Notes: a model not told the origin generated them from the sequence alone. A DNA stretch of 64,000 nucleotides from Mediterranea massiliensis (GCA_015060685.1 SUXZ01000008.1:1-64000), one strand, 5' to 3'. Positions 31,126-40,154 are shown, counted from the stretch's first letter. A program made the numbers and translations.

Positions 31126-32384
31126 TATTTCTTCTCTTTAAAGATTAGTGCAAAGAGCAGGGCTACCACCAGGGCATAGGCGGCAAAGATGGCCCAAACG
31201 GTTGGCCATTCTCCCACCGTGTAGAATTGTCCGCCAGCCTCTTGGCTATAAGTGAAGCTGTTAACCACGGCTTGGGCAATCAGCATGCCGATGGATGCAC
31301 CCACACCGTTGGTCATAATCATAAACAATCCTTGTGCGCTCGAACGTATGCTGCTATCGGTCTCGTTGTCAACGAAGAGCGAGCCCGAGATGTTGAAGAA
31401 GTCGAAAGCCACGCCATACACAATCATCGAGAGGATGAACCAGCTTACGGCCGGGAAGCTTGGGTTGCCGATGGCGAAGAATCCGAATCTGAAAGCCCAT
31501 GCCACCATGGCAATCAGCATGACGCGCTTAATGCCGTAACGTTTCAAGAAGAAGGGTATCAGCAAGATACAAAGCGTTTCGGAGATTTGTGAGAGTGAAA
31601 TCAGCAGGTTGGCATGATCTACGAAGTAAACATCCTGGTAGGTCGGATCGGCGGCAAAGCTACTGATGAACGGGTTGGCATATCCGTTGGTGATTTGCAG
31701 ACTGACACCCAGGAACATCGAGAAGATGAAGAACAATGCCATTTTGCGTTGCTTGAACAACTTGAACGCATTCAGTCCCAATGCCTCTACAACGCCCTTG
31801 CTTTCGGTGCGCGGCTTGATGGTACATGCCGGTAGGGTGAAGGCGTAGCATCCCAACATGATGCTCCAGATGGCTGATATGAAGAATTGGGCGTAAGTGT
31901 GTTGCAATCCGCAGAGGTCCACTATCCACATGGAAACGATGAAACCGATGGTGCCGAAGATGCGGATGGGCGGGAAGGCCTTGATGGTATCCAATCCCTC
32001 GCGTTCGAGTGCGTTGTACGACACCGCATTGGATAGCGCCAGGGTGGGCATATAGAAGGCCACACTCAACACATACCAGGGGAAGATTTGCGCGAAGGTT
32101 ACGTCGGCACCCATCGACATGCCGGTATAGGCCACCATCAGCATGCCGGCGGCGGCTATGAAGTGGCAGAAGCCCAACAGACGCTGCCCTTGTATCCAGC
32201 GGTCGGCCACGATGCCTATCAGCCCTGGCATGAAGATAGATACGAATCCTTGTACGGAGTAGAACCAGCCGATGTTGTTGCCGATGCCCACGCCGGCCAG
32301 GTAGCCGCCCATGGAGGTGAGGTAGGCACCCCAAACGGCAAATTGCAGAAAGCTTAGGATGATTAAGCGTAATTTTATACTCAT
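31125..32384 (-). CDS. MFS nucleoside:H+ symporter (NupG/NHS-like)
   Basis: The 419-residue protein has 12 predicted membrane helices. The beginning (MSIKLRLIILSFLQFAVWGAYLTS, with GLIGIVADRWI after helix 2) is characteristic of the NHS family, whose E. coli members NupG and XapB import nucleosides. It lacks any xylan context and heads the transporter-rsmE-DUF4836 operon. The exact substrate is not determinable. Confidence 0.82.
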   Translation of the reverse strand: MSIKLRLIILSFLQFAVWGAYLTSMGGYLAGVGIGNNIGWFYSVQGFVSIFMPGLIGIVADRWIQGQRLLGFCHFIAAAGMLMVAYTGMSMGADVTFAQIFPWYVLSVAFYMPTLALSNAVSYNALEREGLDTIKAFPPIRIFGTIGFIVSMWIVDLCGLQHTYAQFFISAIWSIMLGCYAFTLPACTIKPRTESKGVVEALGLNAFKLFKQRKMALFFIFSMFLGVSLQITNGYANPFISSFAADPTYQDVYFVDHANLLISLSQISETLCILLIPFFLKRYGIKRVMLIAMVAWAFRFGFFAIGNPSFPAVSWFILSMIVYGVAFDFFNISGSLFVDNETDSSIRSSAQGLFMIMTNGVGASIGMLIAQAVVNSFTYSQEAGGQFYTVGEWPTVWAIFAAYALVVALLFALIFKEKK

Positions 32385-32464
32385 AATTCCGTTGTTTATT
32401 GGTTTTGGTTATAAACAACGCAAAATTAGCAAAAATATTGGATTTATTGTGTGTGGAGGGTAAT

Positions 32465-32496
32465 AAAAAAAAGAAGGGTATCTATCCCAGACACCC
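32465..32496 (-). terminator. Minus-strand terminator after rlmI-type gene
   Basis: On the minus strand GGGTGTCT...AGATACCC (8 bp with one mismatch, 5-nt loop) is followed by TTCTTTTTTTTATT, a good intrinsic terminator. It lies about 125 bp past the methyltransferase stop. Confidence 0.7.
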
Positions 32497-32524
32497 AATC
32501 TTTGTTAACCTTAAATCTAATACC

Positions 32525-32611
32525 ATGAAAAACACGATGCAAAGGTATCGGATTTTATGTTATGTAACATACAATTTCGTCGAAAATCTTTCTGTATTTA
32601 ACATTATTTAG
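32525..32611 (+). CDS. Possible 28-residue small ORF in leader-like context
   Basis: The ATG at 32,525, preceded by CTAATACC, opens MKNTMQRYRILCYVTYN and continues to a TAG at about 32,609. It faces away from the nucleoside transporter and lies between the two minus-strand operons. The start context resembles Bacteroidales starts, but no coding statistics are possible at this length. It may be a leader peptide, part of an RNA, or chance. Confidence 0.25.
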   Translation: MKNTMQRYRILCYVTYNFVENLSVFNII

Positions 32612-32621
32612 CAAATAGCAC

Positions 32622-33803
32622 CTATTCTACGTATAAAACCAGCCCTTTCAGGTACTCTCCTTCGGGGTGATAGATGCTTACCGGGTGGTCGGCCGGTTGG
32701 GTAAGCTGGTGCAAAATGCGCACGCTTCTGCCGGCCATGGCGGCGGCGGTGAACACGGCGGTGCGGAAATTCTCCTTGCTGACGGCTTGCGAGCACGAGA
32801 AGGTGAAGAGGATGCCTCCGGGTTTGATTTTCTCGAATGCCTTCACGTTCAGTTTGCGATAGCCTTGCAAGGCGTTGCGCAGGGCGTCGCGGTGCTTGGC
32901 GAATGCAGGCGGGTCAAGGATGATGAGGTCGTATTGGTCGCCCATGCGGTCGAGGTACTTGAATGCATCTTCGGCATAGGCGGCATGTCGTTCGTCGTCG
33001 GGGAAGTTTTGCGCAATGTTCTGGTTGGTCAGTTCGATGGCCTTGGCCGAGCTGTCCACCGAGTGTACCAGCTTGGCGCCTCCGCGCATGGCATATACCG
33101 AGAAGCCGCCGGTGTAGCAAAACATGTTCAGTACGCTTCGTCCGGTGGCATACCTCTCTAATAGGGCGCGGTTTTCGCGTTGGTCGACGAAGAAGCCCGT
33201 CTTTTGTCCCTTCAGCCAGTCGATGCGGAAGTTCAGCCCGTACTCCGTGGCCAGGTTGTTGCTGCTTCCTCCCACGATGAATCCGTTTTCGGCACCCAGG
33301 TCGGCCTTGTAGGGCAGGGTAGTCTCCGATTTGTAGTAGATGTTGTCAATCTCCTCCTTCATCACCTCGCTCAAGGCCTGTGCAATCTTCATCCTGTCCA
33401 TGTGCATGCCGGCCGAGTGGGCTTGCATCACGGCTGTGCGGTCGTATATGTCAATCACCAGTCCCGGCAGGTTGTCGCCTTCGCCATGTACCAGGCGGTA
33501 GGTGTTGTTGTCGGCGCGTCCGGCTATTCCGATGGCCTTGCGCATGTCGTAGGCCGTTTGCAGCTTCTTCTTCCAGAAGGCTTCGTCGATGGCCTCCTCT
33601 TTGTCGAAGCTCAGCACGCGCACGGCGATGCTGCCTATCTGGAAATGCCCTTTGGCGATAAACTCTTTCTTGGCGGTAAGAATCTCTACCACATCGCCCT
33701 CTTCGGGTTCTCCTTCGAAACGTGCGATGGCACCCGAGAATACCCAGGGGTGGAAGCGTTTCAACGATTCCTCTTTGCCGGGTTTTAAGTAAACTCTATA
33801 CAT
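32622..33803 (-). CDS. rlmI: Class I SAM-dependent rRNA cytosine methyltransferase (RlmI-like)
   Basis: The 393-residue protein begins with an N-terminal PUA domain (HPWVFSGAI). A Rossmann methyltransferase follows, with motif I in VLNMFCYTGGFSVYA, LILDPPAF as motif IV and FSCSQAV with the conserved cysteine. This layout matches the RlmI/YccW group, which methylates C1962 of 23S rRNA. FFVDQRENR, the pre-motif-I signature of the group, is present. Separated by 32 bp from the exonuclease gene upstream. Confidence 0.88.
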   Translation of the reverse strand: MYRVYLKPGKEESLKRFHPWVFSGAIARFEGEPEEGDVVEILTAKKEFIAKGHFQIGSIAVRVLSFDKEEAIDEAFWKKKLQTAYDMRKAIGIAGRADNNTYRLVHGEGDNLPGLVIDIYDRTAVMQAHSAGMHMDRMKIAQALSEVMKEEIDNIYYKSETTLPYKADLGAENGFIVGGSSNNLATEYGLNFRIDWLKGQKTGFFVDQRENRALLERYATGRSVLNMFCYTGGFSVYAMRGGAKLVHSVDSSAKAIELTNQNIAQNFPDDERHAAYAEDAFKYLDRMGDQYDLIILDPPAFAKHRDALRNALQGYRKLNVKAFEKIKPGGILFTFSCSQAVSKENFRTAVFTAAAMAGRSVRILHQLTQPADHPVSIYHPEGEYLKGLVLYVE

Positions 33804-33835
33804 ATTATATAATAAGCGTTACGTTTTTGGGTTGT

Positions 33836-34438
33836 TTATACTATTTCAAAGTCGCCGCTTGCCTTCAGTTGTTGCAGGCGGTTGTAAATCTGCAGGCATG
33901 CCCATGCGTCGATGGCGGCATATTGTTGTTGCGGGATGGTCAGTTCGTCGGCCTCCCAGTTGGACAGTTGTTGCCTTTTCGATATTTTTTGCTTGAAGAG
34001 GATGGCGAAAATCTTCTGCAAGCTCATCTCTTCTATTCCAAACATCCTTACATATTCTTGTAGTTCGATGATGCCGCGCGGCTGGAAAGGTGCACACTCG
34101 TGCAATTTGTGGAAGTCGTCTTTCAGCGACAATCCCACCTTGGCTATTTGTGGATTTTCCAGCAATGTTATCAGCGGAAGCGTCAGTCCGGTTTGGTTTA
34201 CCCTGAACAGAAATGCCTCGTTTTCGGTGGAAATCTGTACCAAGGCCACCTTGTTTACATGCCCTTTTTTGAACGAAGGCCTTGTCTCGGTGTCTATCCC
34301 CAATAGACTGAATTGCTTCAGGTAGGCAATGGCCCGCTCCGCTTCCTGGGGTGTTTTCACCTGGTGAATCTTACCACTGAAAGCCACTTTCGGGAAGTTG
34401 CCTATCTCTTCTTTGCTGATGTTTTTCCGGATAATCAT
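33836..34438 (-). CDS. RNase D-like 3'-5' exonuclease (DEDD family)
   Basis: The 200-residue single-domain protein has LGIDTETRP, which supplies the first two acidic residues of the DEDD motif; KVGLSLKDD supplies the third, and the YAAIDAWACLQIY end supplies the Y..D pair of the DEDDy type. No HRDC domain is present, so it is shorter than RNase D. It probably trims RNA or single-stranded DNA in the cytoplasm. It sits between DUF5063 and the methyltransferase gene in the same orientation. Confidence 0.87.
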   Translation of the reverse strand: MIIRKNISKEEIGNFPKVAFSGKIHQVKTPQEAERAIAYLKQFSLLGIDTETRPSFKKGHVNKVALVQISTENEAFLFRVNQTGLTLPLITLLENPQIAKVGLSLKDDFHKLHECAPFQPRGIIELQEYVRMFGIEEMSLQKIFAILFKQKISKRQQLSNWEADELTIPQQQYAAIDAWACLQIYNRLQQLKASGDFEIV

Positions 34439-34466
34439 TTGCTTGTTCTGTTAGGTTTTGTCGGCA

Positions 34467-35081
34467 TTATTCGTCGTCGTGACAATGACAATGCTCGTCG
34501 TGGCAATGCTCGTCGTGACAATGACAATGGTCGCCGCATGAATCTTCTTCCTCTTCTTCGTCGTTGCAACTATTGTATTTTACGTCGTGAAGTGCGCGCA
34601 ATGTGTTCACCAGTTTTTGTCCCCAATACAATTTAAAGTTTTCCTGACAAACCGCCAATGCGTCGTGCATGGTTTCGTTCAGCCCCAGTTGGAATACGAA
34701 GATAAAGTCGCGTATGTCTTGGTAGATGTCCGCCAGCTCTTCCGAGATGAACTTTGTGATGGGTTGGTCGCTATACTTCATGTCGCTGACGAACACATCT
34801 AGGTAGTCGTCTTTTTCGGCCATGATGCCGGCGATGTTTATGCGTAGCACCTCGTAGGCGTCTTCGGTGACAAACGTCTCCAAATCCTCCTCGCCCATTC
34901 GTTGGCAGACGGGGAGCATCTCGGCCTTTAGGTATAGCAGCGGCAATATCTTCAACGATGTATCCACGAAGGCGTTTCGGGGCGTTGTTTCGGCTTGCTC
35001 TAAGAATTTGCAAAACTCGGCGGCAACGGTGACAAACTCCACCACGTTCCGTTGGAAAATCACTTCACTATCTTTTTTCAT
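34467..35081 (-). CDS. DUF5063 protein with Cys/His/acidic tail
   Basis: The 204-residue protein has an alpha-helical DUF5063 domain (about 1-170, function unknown) followed by a very acidic stretch (EEEEED) and a tail built of CHCHDEH units. In DNA this tail is a short tandem coding repeat. The tail holds many Cys and His residues among Asp/Glu, a pattern suited to binding Zn, Ni or Cu. A dispersed promoter repeat (copy B) drives it with a leader of only about a dozen bases. Confidence 0.7.
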   Translation of the reverse strand: MKKDSEVIFQRNVVEFVTVAAEFCKFLEQAETTPRNAFVDTSLKILPLLYLKAEMLPVCQRMGEEDLETFVTEDAYEVLRINIAGIMAEKDDYLDVFVSDMKYSDQPITKFISEELADIYQDIRDFIFVFQLGLNETMHDALAVCQENFKLYWGQKLVNTLRALHDVKYNSCNDEEEEEDSCGDHCHCHDEHCHDEHCHCHDDE

Positions 35082-35098
35082 TGTTTTTTATTTTGTTG

Positions 35099-35192
35099 GC
35101 AAAGATAGTGCAAGGCGAGAGGAGAACAAAATAAATACCGATTTATTTTTTTCTCCCGAGCCGCCGTCTATTTTATCCAAAGATAGTGCAAG
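35099..35192 (-). promoter_or_regulatory. Dispersed promoter repeat, copy B, driving DUF5063
   Basis: On the minus strand TTG (35,129-35,127) and TATCTTTG (35,107-35,100) are 19 bp apart. The core 35,135-35,099 matches copy A (463-499) at 35 of 37 bases. A second CTTGCACTATCTTT lies 78 bp upstream here, compared with 75 bp in copy A, and the intervening CTCGGGA and poly-A tract are shared too. Confidence 0.75.
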
Positions 35193-35249
35193 GTAGGCCG
35201 CCGCCTGTCTTGGGACGAAGCCCAAAGTAGTGCGGCCGAGCCGCCATTT

Positions 35250-35309
35250 ACCAAACAAACTCCGCGCGCGCCCCGAACCTATTCCGTGCGGCTACGCCTT
35301 TTGTTTGGT
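35250..35309. repeat. Inverted repeat ACCAAACAAA...TTTGTTTGGT
   Basis: Ten-base perfect arms enclose 40 bp of GC-rich sequence within the 520-bp non-coding stretch 35,082-35,602. No open frame in the enclosed part is convincing. Confidence 0.4.
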
Positions 35310-35383
35310 GCGTTTGTCCATAAAAATGCAATAATATAGGCTTCGCGGGTAGAAGCGTGCAGATATGTTATTGTGGTAAAAAT

Positions 35384-35552
35384 GCGGTCAAATGGTCAGT
35401 TGGTCAGTTTATTTTTCATCGCACCAATACTCGAAGTCGAAATTATTATATTATAATATATTATAATATAATGAAATATCTTTACAAGCTTTATTTTGCT
35501 CAACCCTCGAATGTACCCCTCCGTTTTAAAACTGACCAACTGACCAACTGAC
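35384..35552. repeat. Long inverted repeat of 8-bp GGTCAGTT units around an AT-rich core
   Basis: Left arm 35,384-35,410 is three GGTCA(N3) units; the right arm, about 35,526-35,552, is the reverse complement at 25 of 27 positions. A5 precedes the left arm and T5 follows the right. The core contains nested TATAATATA palindromes. The 64-residue track ORF over this region has no credible coding features. Possible MITE-like element or structured RNA. Confidence 0.55.
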
Positions 35553-35602
35553 CGCTTTTTCTGTTTGGTAGGAAAATGGTTGCTGTTAAAAATATGTGAT
35601 TG

Positions 35603-35980
35603 CTATTCTTCGCTCGTCAGTGTCTGTCCGAAGGGGAGGATGGCCAGCTTGGCCAGCTTGAAGTGCTGCAACCCGAAGGGGATGCCGATGATGGTGATGC
35701 AGAAGAAGCCGCCTACGATGAGGTGGGCAATGGCCAGTTCGATGCCGCCGAAGACAATCCAGATGATGTTGAACACAAGGTTGATGCATCCCATGGGTAC
35801 GGGGTCGAATATCGAAGTCTTGCCAAAAGGCCACATGGCATAGATACCAATCTTCATCAGCTGATAGCCGAAGGGAATGCCGATGAGGGTGATGCAATAG
35901 AGTATTCCGAACAGGATGTAGGCCGCTCCCAGGAGAAATCCGCCCAATACAAACCAAAGAATGTTTCCTAATAGTGACAT
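35603..35980 (-). CDS. YccF-family inner-membrane protein
   Basis: The 125-residue protein has two homologous halves (CITLIGIPFGYQ and CITIIGIPFGLQ), each preceded by hydrophobic helices, the hallmark of the YccF domain (DUF307). It is probably a small integral membrane protein. The function is unknown. It is transcribed divergently from ftsK, whose promoter lies in the 110-bp gap. Confidence 0.88.
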   Translation of the reverse strand: MSLLGNILWFVLGGFLLGAAYILFGILYCITLIGIPFGYQLMKIGIYAMWPFGKTSIFDPVPMGCINLVFNIIWIVFGGIELAIAHLIVGGFFCITIIGIPFGLQHFKLAKLAILPFGQTLTSEE

Positions 35981-36036
35981 AGCGTGCAGGTTGTTTTAAA
36001 ATAAACGATTTTGATGCCTATAAAGTTTGTTATGCG

Positions 36037-36067
36037 TTGCAAATATCAAAATAATTTTTTATCTTTG
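36037..36067 (+). promoter_or_regulatory. ftsK promoter
   Basis: TTG (36,037-36,039) and TATCTTTG (36,060-36,067) are 20 bp apart, matching the Bacteroidetes housekeeping consensus. The ftsK start is 24 bp downstream. Confidence 0.75.
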
Positions 36068-36090
36068 CAATGAAATAAGAGACAAAAAAT

Positions 36091-38544
36091 ATGGCTAAAA
36101 AAAATAATACTACAACCAAGCAAACAGAACCGGAGAAGCCTTCGTTGCTGAAGCGCATGAAGGTTTTCTTCAAGAACGAAACCATGCACTTCGTGCTGGG
36201 CCTACTGATGGTAATCTTCGCCGTGTATCTGCTGTTGGCGTTCATGTCGTTCTTTGTGACGGGTGCTGCCGACCAAAGCATCCTGGAGGTGGGTGATGCC
36301 GGACAACTGGCGGCTACGGACAACGGCGTGCAGAACTATGCCGGCTCGCGCGGTGCGCAACTGGCCCACTACCTGATAAACGATTGCTTCGGACTGGCTT
36401 CGTTCGTCATCCTGATATTCATGACGCTGGCCGGCTTGAAGCTGATGCGTGTCCGCCAGGGCAACCTGACCAAGTCGTTCGTGATCTGCTCCCTGCTGCT
36501 CATCTGGCTTTCGGTATTCCTGGGCTACCTCTTCTCGGTGATGGCACCTGCCACTTCGCACTTCGCCTGGGGAGGCATGCACGGCTATAACGTCAGCCGT
36601 TGGCTCGAGTCGCAGATAGGTCATCCGGGTGTGGTGATGCTGTTGCTGGTGACGGCCATCTGCTTCATGATATACCTCAGCACGCAAACCGTCATCTACC
36701 TGCGCAACCTGCTTTCGCTGAAGTTTATCCGTCACAAGGCCAAGGAGACTGAAGAGGAGCCGCAAGTCGACCCGTTTGCCGACGTAGCCCCTCAGCCCAT
36801 GGTGGAAGAAGAGGTTTCGCAAGCCATCGAACTGGAACTCGACGAAGTGGAAAAAGCGGTTGATGAGGTGGAAGCCGAGGCGGACGACGTGGCGATGGTG
36901 GTGGAAGAAGGCGCAGACGAAGAGGTGGTTGGCGTTGAAACCAACGTCGCAAATCACGACGGAGGTGATGCCGGCAACGAACCCGCTTTCGAGGTGGAGA
37001 CCAAGGCCGACGAAGCCCCCATACAGTTGGAGCCCTACAACCCACGGTTGGATTTGGAGCACTACCGCTTCCCGACACTCGACCTGATGAAGCATTTCGA
37101 CGACAACTCGCCCACCATCGACATGGAGGAGCAGAATGCCAACAAGGAGAAGATTGTGAGTACCTTGCGTAGCTTTGGCATCGAAATCAGTACCATCAAG
37201 GCAACCGTAGGCCCCACCGTAACGCTATACGAAATCACCTTGGAGCAGGGCATCCGCATCTCGAAAATCAAGGGATTGGAAGATGATATCGCCTTGAGCC
37301 TCGCGGCATTGGGCATCCGTATCATTGCGCCGATACCGGGCAAAGGTACCATCGGTATCGAAGTGCCCAACATCAATCCGAAAATCGTGTCGGGACAAAG
37401 CATCATCGGTAGCAAGAAATTCCAGGAATCTACCGCCGAACTGCCCATCGTGTTGGGCAAGACCATCACCAACGAAGTCTTCATGGTGGATTTGGCCAAG
37501 ATGCCTCACGTGCTGGTGGCCGGTGCCACCGGTCAGGGTAAGTCGGTAGGATTGAACGCCATCATCACCTCCCTGCTGTACAAGAAACATCCCGCCGAAC
37601 TGAAACTGGTGCTTATCGACCCCAAGAAGGTGGAGTTCAGCATCTACTCGGCCATCGAGAACCACTTCCTGGCCAAGCTGCCCGACGAAGGCGATGCCAT
37701 CATCACCGACGTGACAAAGGTGGTGCAGACACTCAGCTCGATTTGCGTGGAGATGGATACCCGCTACGACCTGCTGAAGATAGCACAAGTGCGCAACGTG
37801 AAGGAGTATAACGAGAAGTTCATGGCGCGCAAGCTGAACCCCGAAAAGGGACATAAATACATGCCTTACATCGTGGTGGTGATTGACGAGTTCGGCGACT
37901 TGATTATGACCGCCGGACGCGACGTAGAGCTGCCTATCGCCCGTATCGCTCAGTTGGCACGTGCCGTAGGTATCCACATGATTATCGCTACCCAACGCCC
38001 CACGACGAACATCATTACCGGTACCATCAAGGCCAACTTCCCCGCCCGTGTGGCCTTCCGCGTATCGTCGATGATAGACTCGCGCACCATCCTCGACCGT
38101 CCGGGTGCCAACCAGCTGGTGGGCAAGGGCGACCTGCTCTTCCTGCAAGGTGCCGACCCCGTGCGTGTGCAATGTGCCTTTATCGATACCCCCGAGGTGG
38201 ACAATATCTGTAAGTTCATCGCCAAGCAACAAGGCTATACATCGGCCTTCTACCTGCCCGAATATGTCGACCCGAATGCCGGCGAAAGCGAACTGGGCGA
38301 TGTGGACATGTCGAAACTCGACCCGTTGTTCGACGAGGCGGCACAACTCATCGTCTCCAACCAACAGGGCTCTACCTCGCTCATCCAACGCAAGTTTGCC
38401 ATCGGCTACAACCGCGCCGGCCGCCTGATGGATCAGCTGGAGGCAGCAGGCATCGTTGGCCCGGCACAAGGAAGCAAGCCGCGCGAAGTCTATTGCGTGG
38501 ATTTGACCGACTTGGAGATGAGGCTGAACAATATCCATTCGTAA
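36091..38544 (+). CDS. ftsK: DNA translocase FtsK/SpoIIIE
   Basis: The 817-residue protein has four membrane helices in the first 210 residues and an acidic linker (about 225-320, rich in VDEVEAEADD-type sequence). The RecA-like motor has Walker A GATGQGKS (K484) and Walker B VVVIDEFGDL. The C-terminal gamma winged helix (about 745-805; LIQRKFAIGYNRAGRLMDQLE) reads polarity sequences. It pumps chromosomal DNA during division at the septum. Large antisense ORFs over this gene are composition artefacts. Confidence 0.95.
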   Translation: MAKKNNTTTKQTEPEKPSLLKRMKVFFKNETMHFVLGLLMVIFAVYLLLAFMSFFVTGAADQSILEVGDAGQLAATDNGVQNYAGSRGAQLAHYLINDCFGLASFVILIFMTLAGLKLMRVRQGNLTKSFVICSLLLIWLSVFLGYLFSVMAPATSHFAWGGMHGYNVSRWLESQIGHPGVVMLLLVTAICFMIYLSTQTVIYLRNLLSLKFIRHKAKETEEEPQVDPFADVAPQPMVEEEVSQAIELELDEVEKAVDEVEAEADDVAMVVEEGADEEVVGVETNVANHDGGDAGNEPAFEVETKADEAPIQLEPYNPRLDLEHYRFPTLDLMKHFDDNSPTIDMEEQNANKEKIVSTLRSFGIEISTIKATVGPTVTLYEITLEQGIRISKIKGLEDDIALSLAALGIRIIAPIPGKGTIGIEVPNINPKIVSGQSIIGSKKFQESTAELPIVLGKTITNEVFMVDLAKMPHVLVAGATGQGKSVGLNAIITSLLYKKHPAELKLVLIDPKKVEFSIYSAIENHFLAKLPDEGDAIITDVTKVVQTLSSICVEMDTRYDLLKIAQVRNVKEYNEKFMARKLNPEKGHKYMPYIVVVIDEFGDLIMTAGRDVELPIARIAQLARAVGIHMIIATQRPTTNIITGTIKANFPARVAFRVSSMIDSRTILDRPGANQLVGKGDLLFLQGADPVRVQCAFIDTPEVDNICKFIAKQQGYTSAFYLPEYVDPNAGESELGDVDMSKLDPLFDEAAQLIVSNQQGSTSLIQRKFAIGYNRAGRLMDQLEAAGIVGPAQGSKPREVYCVDLTDLEMRLNNIHS

Positions 38545-38557
38545 ACATTGTATAGCT

Positions 38558-39178
38558 ATGAAACGTTGCTCGATTTTTATCACTCTCTGTATGCTTGCTA
38601 TTGTTGCAATGGCGCAACAACTCGATGCAAGAGGCCTGCTCGACAAGGCATCGGCCAACCTGCGTGCCAACGAAGGCATACAGGCCCGTTTCCAAATATA
38701 CACCCCGCAAGGCGAAACCAATGCATCCATCAGCCTCGAAGCCGATAGCTTCTTCCTGGAAACACCCGGCGTGAAGACCTGGTTCGACGGCACTACGCAA
38801 TGGACATATCTCGAAGAGAATCAAGAGGTGAGCGTAACGAACCCCACCCCGGAAGAGTTGCAACAAATCAATCCCTACGTCTTGCTCAACACCTACCAAA
38901 GCGGATACGACCTTCTGCTGGTGGCCAACAATCAGGCGAAGATGTTTCACGAGATACGCCTGACGGCACAATCCGAAGAACAACCCTTGCAACGCATCAC
39001 ACTGATGCTGAACAAGAAGACGTTACACCCCATCCGCATCAAGATGAAACCGCAAGGCATGGCCGGAGAGGTGGATGTGGTGGTGACCGAATATCACACC
39101 AAGAAACAATTTGCCGACGACTTCTTCCGCTTCCCCCCGGCAAGCTATCCGCAAGCGGAAGTCATCGACTTGAGATAG
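38558..39178 (+). CDS. LolA-like outer-membrane lipoprotein carrier protein
   Basis: The 206-residue protein has a signal peptide (MKRCSIFITLCMLAIVAMAQ). A LolA/LppX-type half-barrel follows (ARFQIYTPQGET, WFDGTTQWTY). It probably carries lipoproteins or another lipid across the periplasm. It starts 14 bp after ftsK and 20 bp before trxB, an ftsK-lolA-like-trxB order that would form one transcript. Confidence 0.8.
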   Translation: MKRCSIFITLCMLAIVAMAQQLDARGLLDKASANLRANEGIQARFQIYTPQGETNASISLEADSFFLETPGVKTWFDGTTQWTYLEENQEVSVTNPTPEELQQINPYVLLNTYQSGYDLLLVANNQAKMFHEIRLTAQSEEQPLQRITLMLNKKTLHPIRIKMKPQGMAGEVDVVVTEYHTKKQFADDFFRFPPASYPQAEVIDLR

Positions 39179-39198
39179 AAACAATAAAAAATAACGAT

Positions 39199-40137
39199 AT
39201 GGAAACAGAAAAAGTGAAGTGCCTGATTATTGGTTCAGGACCTGCCGGCTATACGGCCGCTATCTATGCCGGACGCGCAAACCTTGCGCCGGTATTGTAT
39301 GAAGGATTGCAACCTGGTGGACAACTGACTACCACCACCGAAGTGGAAAACTTCCCCGGGTATCCCGAGGGCATCAGTGGCCCGCAACTGATGGAGGACT
39401 TGCGCAAGCAGGCCGAACGTTTCGGTGCCGATATGCGCTTTGGCATCGCCACAAAGGCCGATTTGAGCCAGGCACCCTACAAGATTACCATCGACGACGA
39501 GAAGGTGATCGAGGCGCAAACCGTGATTATTGCTACCGGTGCCACCGCCAAGTACTTAGGATTGGAAGACGAAAAGAAATATGCAGGCATGGGCGTTAGC
39601 GCATGTGCCACTTGCGACGGCTTCTTCTACCGCAAGAAGGTAGTTGCCGTGGTGGGTGGCGGAGATACCGCTTGCGAAGAGGCTACCTACCTGGCCGGAT
39701 TGGCTAAGAAGGTGTACCTCATTGTGCGCAAACCATACTTGCGTGCATCGGACATCATGCAAAAGCGTGTGTTGGAGAACGAAAAGATTGAAGTGCTCTT
39801 CGAACACAATGCCGTAGGCCTCTTTGGCGACAACGGCGTGGAGGGTGTTCACCTGGTGAAACGCATGGGCGAGCCCGATGAAGAACGCTACGACATCCAA
39901 GCCGACGGATTCTTCCTGGCCATCGGTCACAAACCGAACTCGGACATCTTCAAGGAGTATATCGACACCGACGAGGTGGGATACATCATTACCAAGGACG
40001 GCTCGCCATGTACCAAGGTGCCGGGCGTATTTGCCGCCGGCGACGTGGCCGACCCACACTACCGACAAGCCATTACCGCCGCGGCAAGTGGTTGCAAGGC
40101 CGCTATCGAAGCCGAACGTTATCTGCTGACTCTTTAA
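39199..40137 (+). CDS. trxB: Thioredoxin-disulfide reductase
   Basis: The track ORF extends upstream into the LolA-like gene in another frame; the ATG at 39,199 gives 312 residues, the family norm. The FAD motif is GSGPAGYTAAIY, the redox pair C136-A-T-C139 lies in CATCD, the NADPH motif is GGGDTACEE, and the end is GVFAAGDV. It reduces thioredoxin with NADPH in the cytoplasm. Confidence 0.95.
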   Translation: METEKVKCLIIGSGPAGYTAAIYAGRANLAPVLYEGLQPGGQLTTTTEVENFPGYPEGISGPQLMEDLRKQAERFGADMRFGIATKADLSQAPYKITIDDEKVIEAQTVIIATGATAKYLGLEDEKKYAGMGVSACATCDGFFYRKKVVAVVGGGDTACEEATYLAGLAKKVYLIVRKPYLRASDIMQKRVLENEKIEVLFEHNAVGLFGDNGVEGVHLVKRMGEPDEERYDIQADGFFLAIGHKPNSDIFKEYIDTDEVGYIITKDGSPCTKVPGVFAAGDVADPHYRQAITAAASGCKAAIEAERYLLTL

Positions 40138-40154
40138 TTAAAAAATATTATATC

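Noticed and set aside
31660-32418. 252-residue minus-strand ORF over the nucleoside transporter
   Set aside because: An Arg/His-rich out-of-frame translation of the transporter gene.
34467-34560. Tandem repeat gacaatgacaatg... as a non-coding satellite
   Set aside because: It is in frame within DUF5063 and encodes the Cys/His/acidic tail.
35357-35551. 64-residue ORF MQICYCGKN...
   Set aside because: It spans the inverted-repeat element, is built largely from TATAATATA palindromes and has no coding features.
37225-38793. 522-residue antisense ORF over ftsK (also 36202..37095)
   Set aside because: It is the opposite-strand shadow of a well-supported ftsK, has no recognisable domain and arises from the third-position composition of that gene.
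38800-39198. N-terminal extension of the trxB ORF
   Set aside because: It overlaps the LolA-like gene out of frame; TrxB of normal length starts at 39,199.
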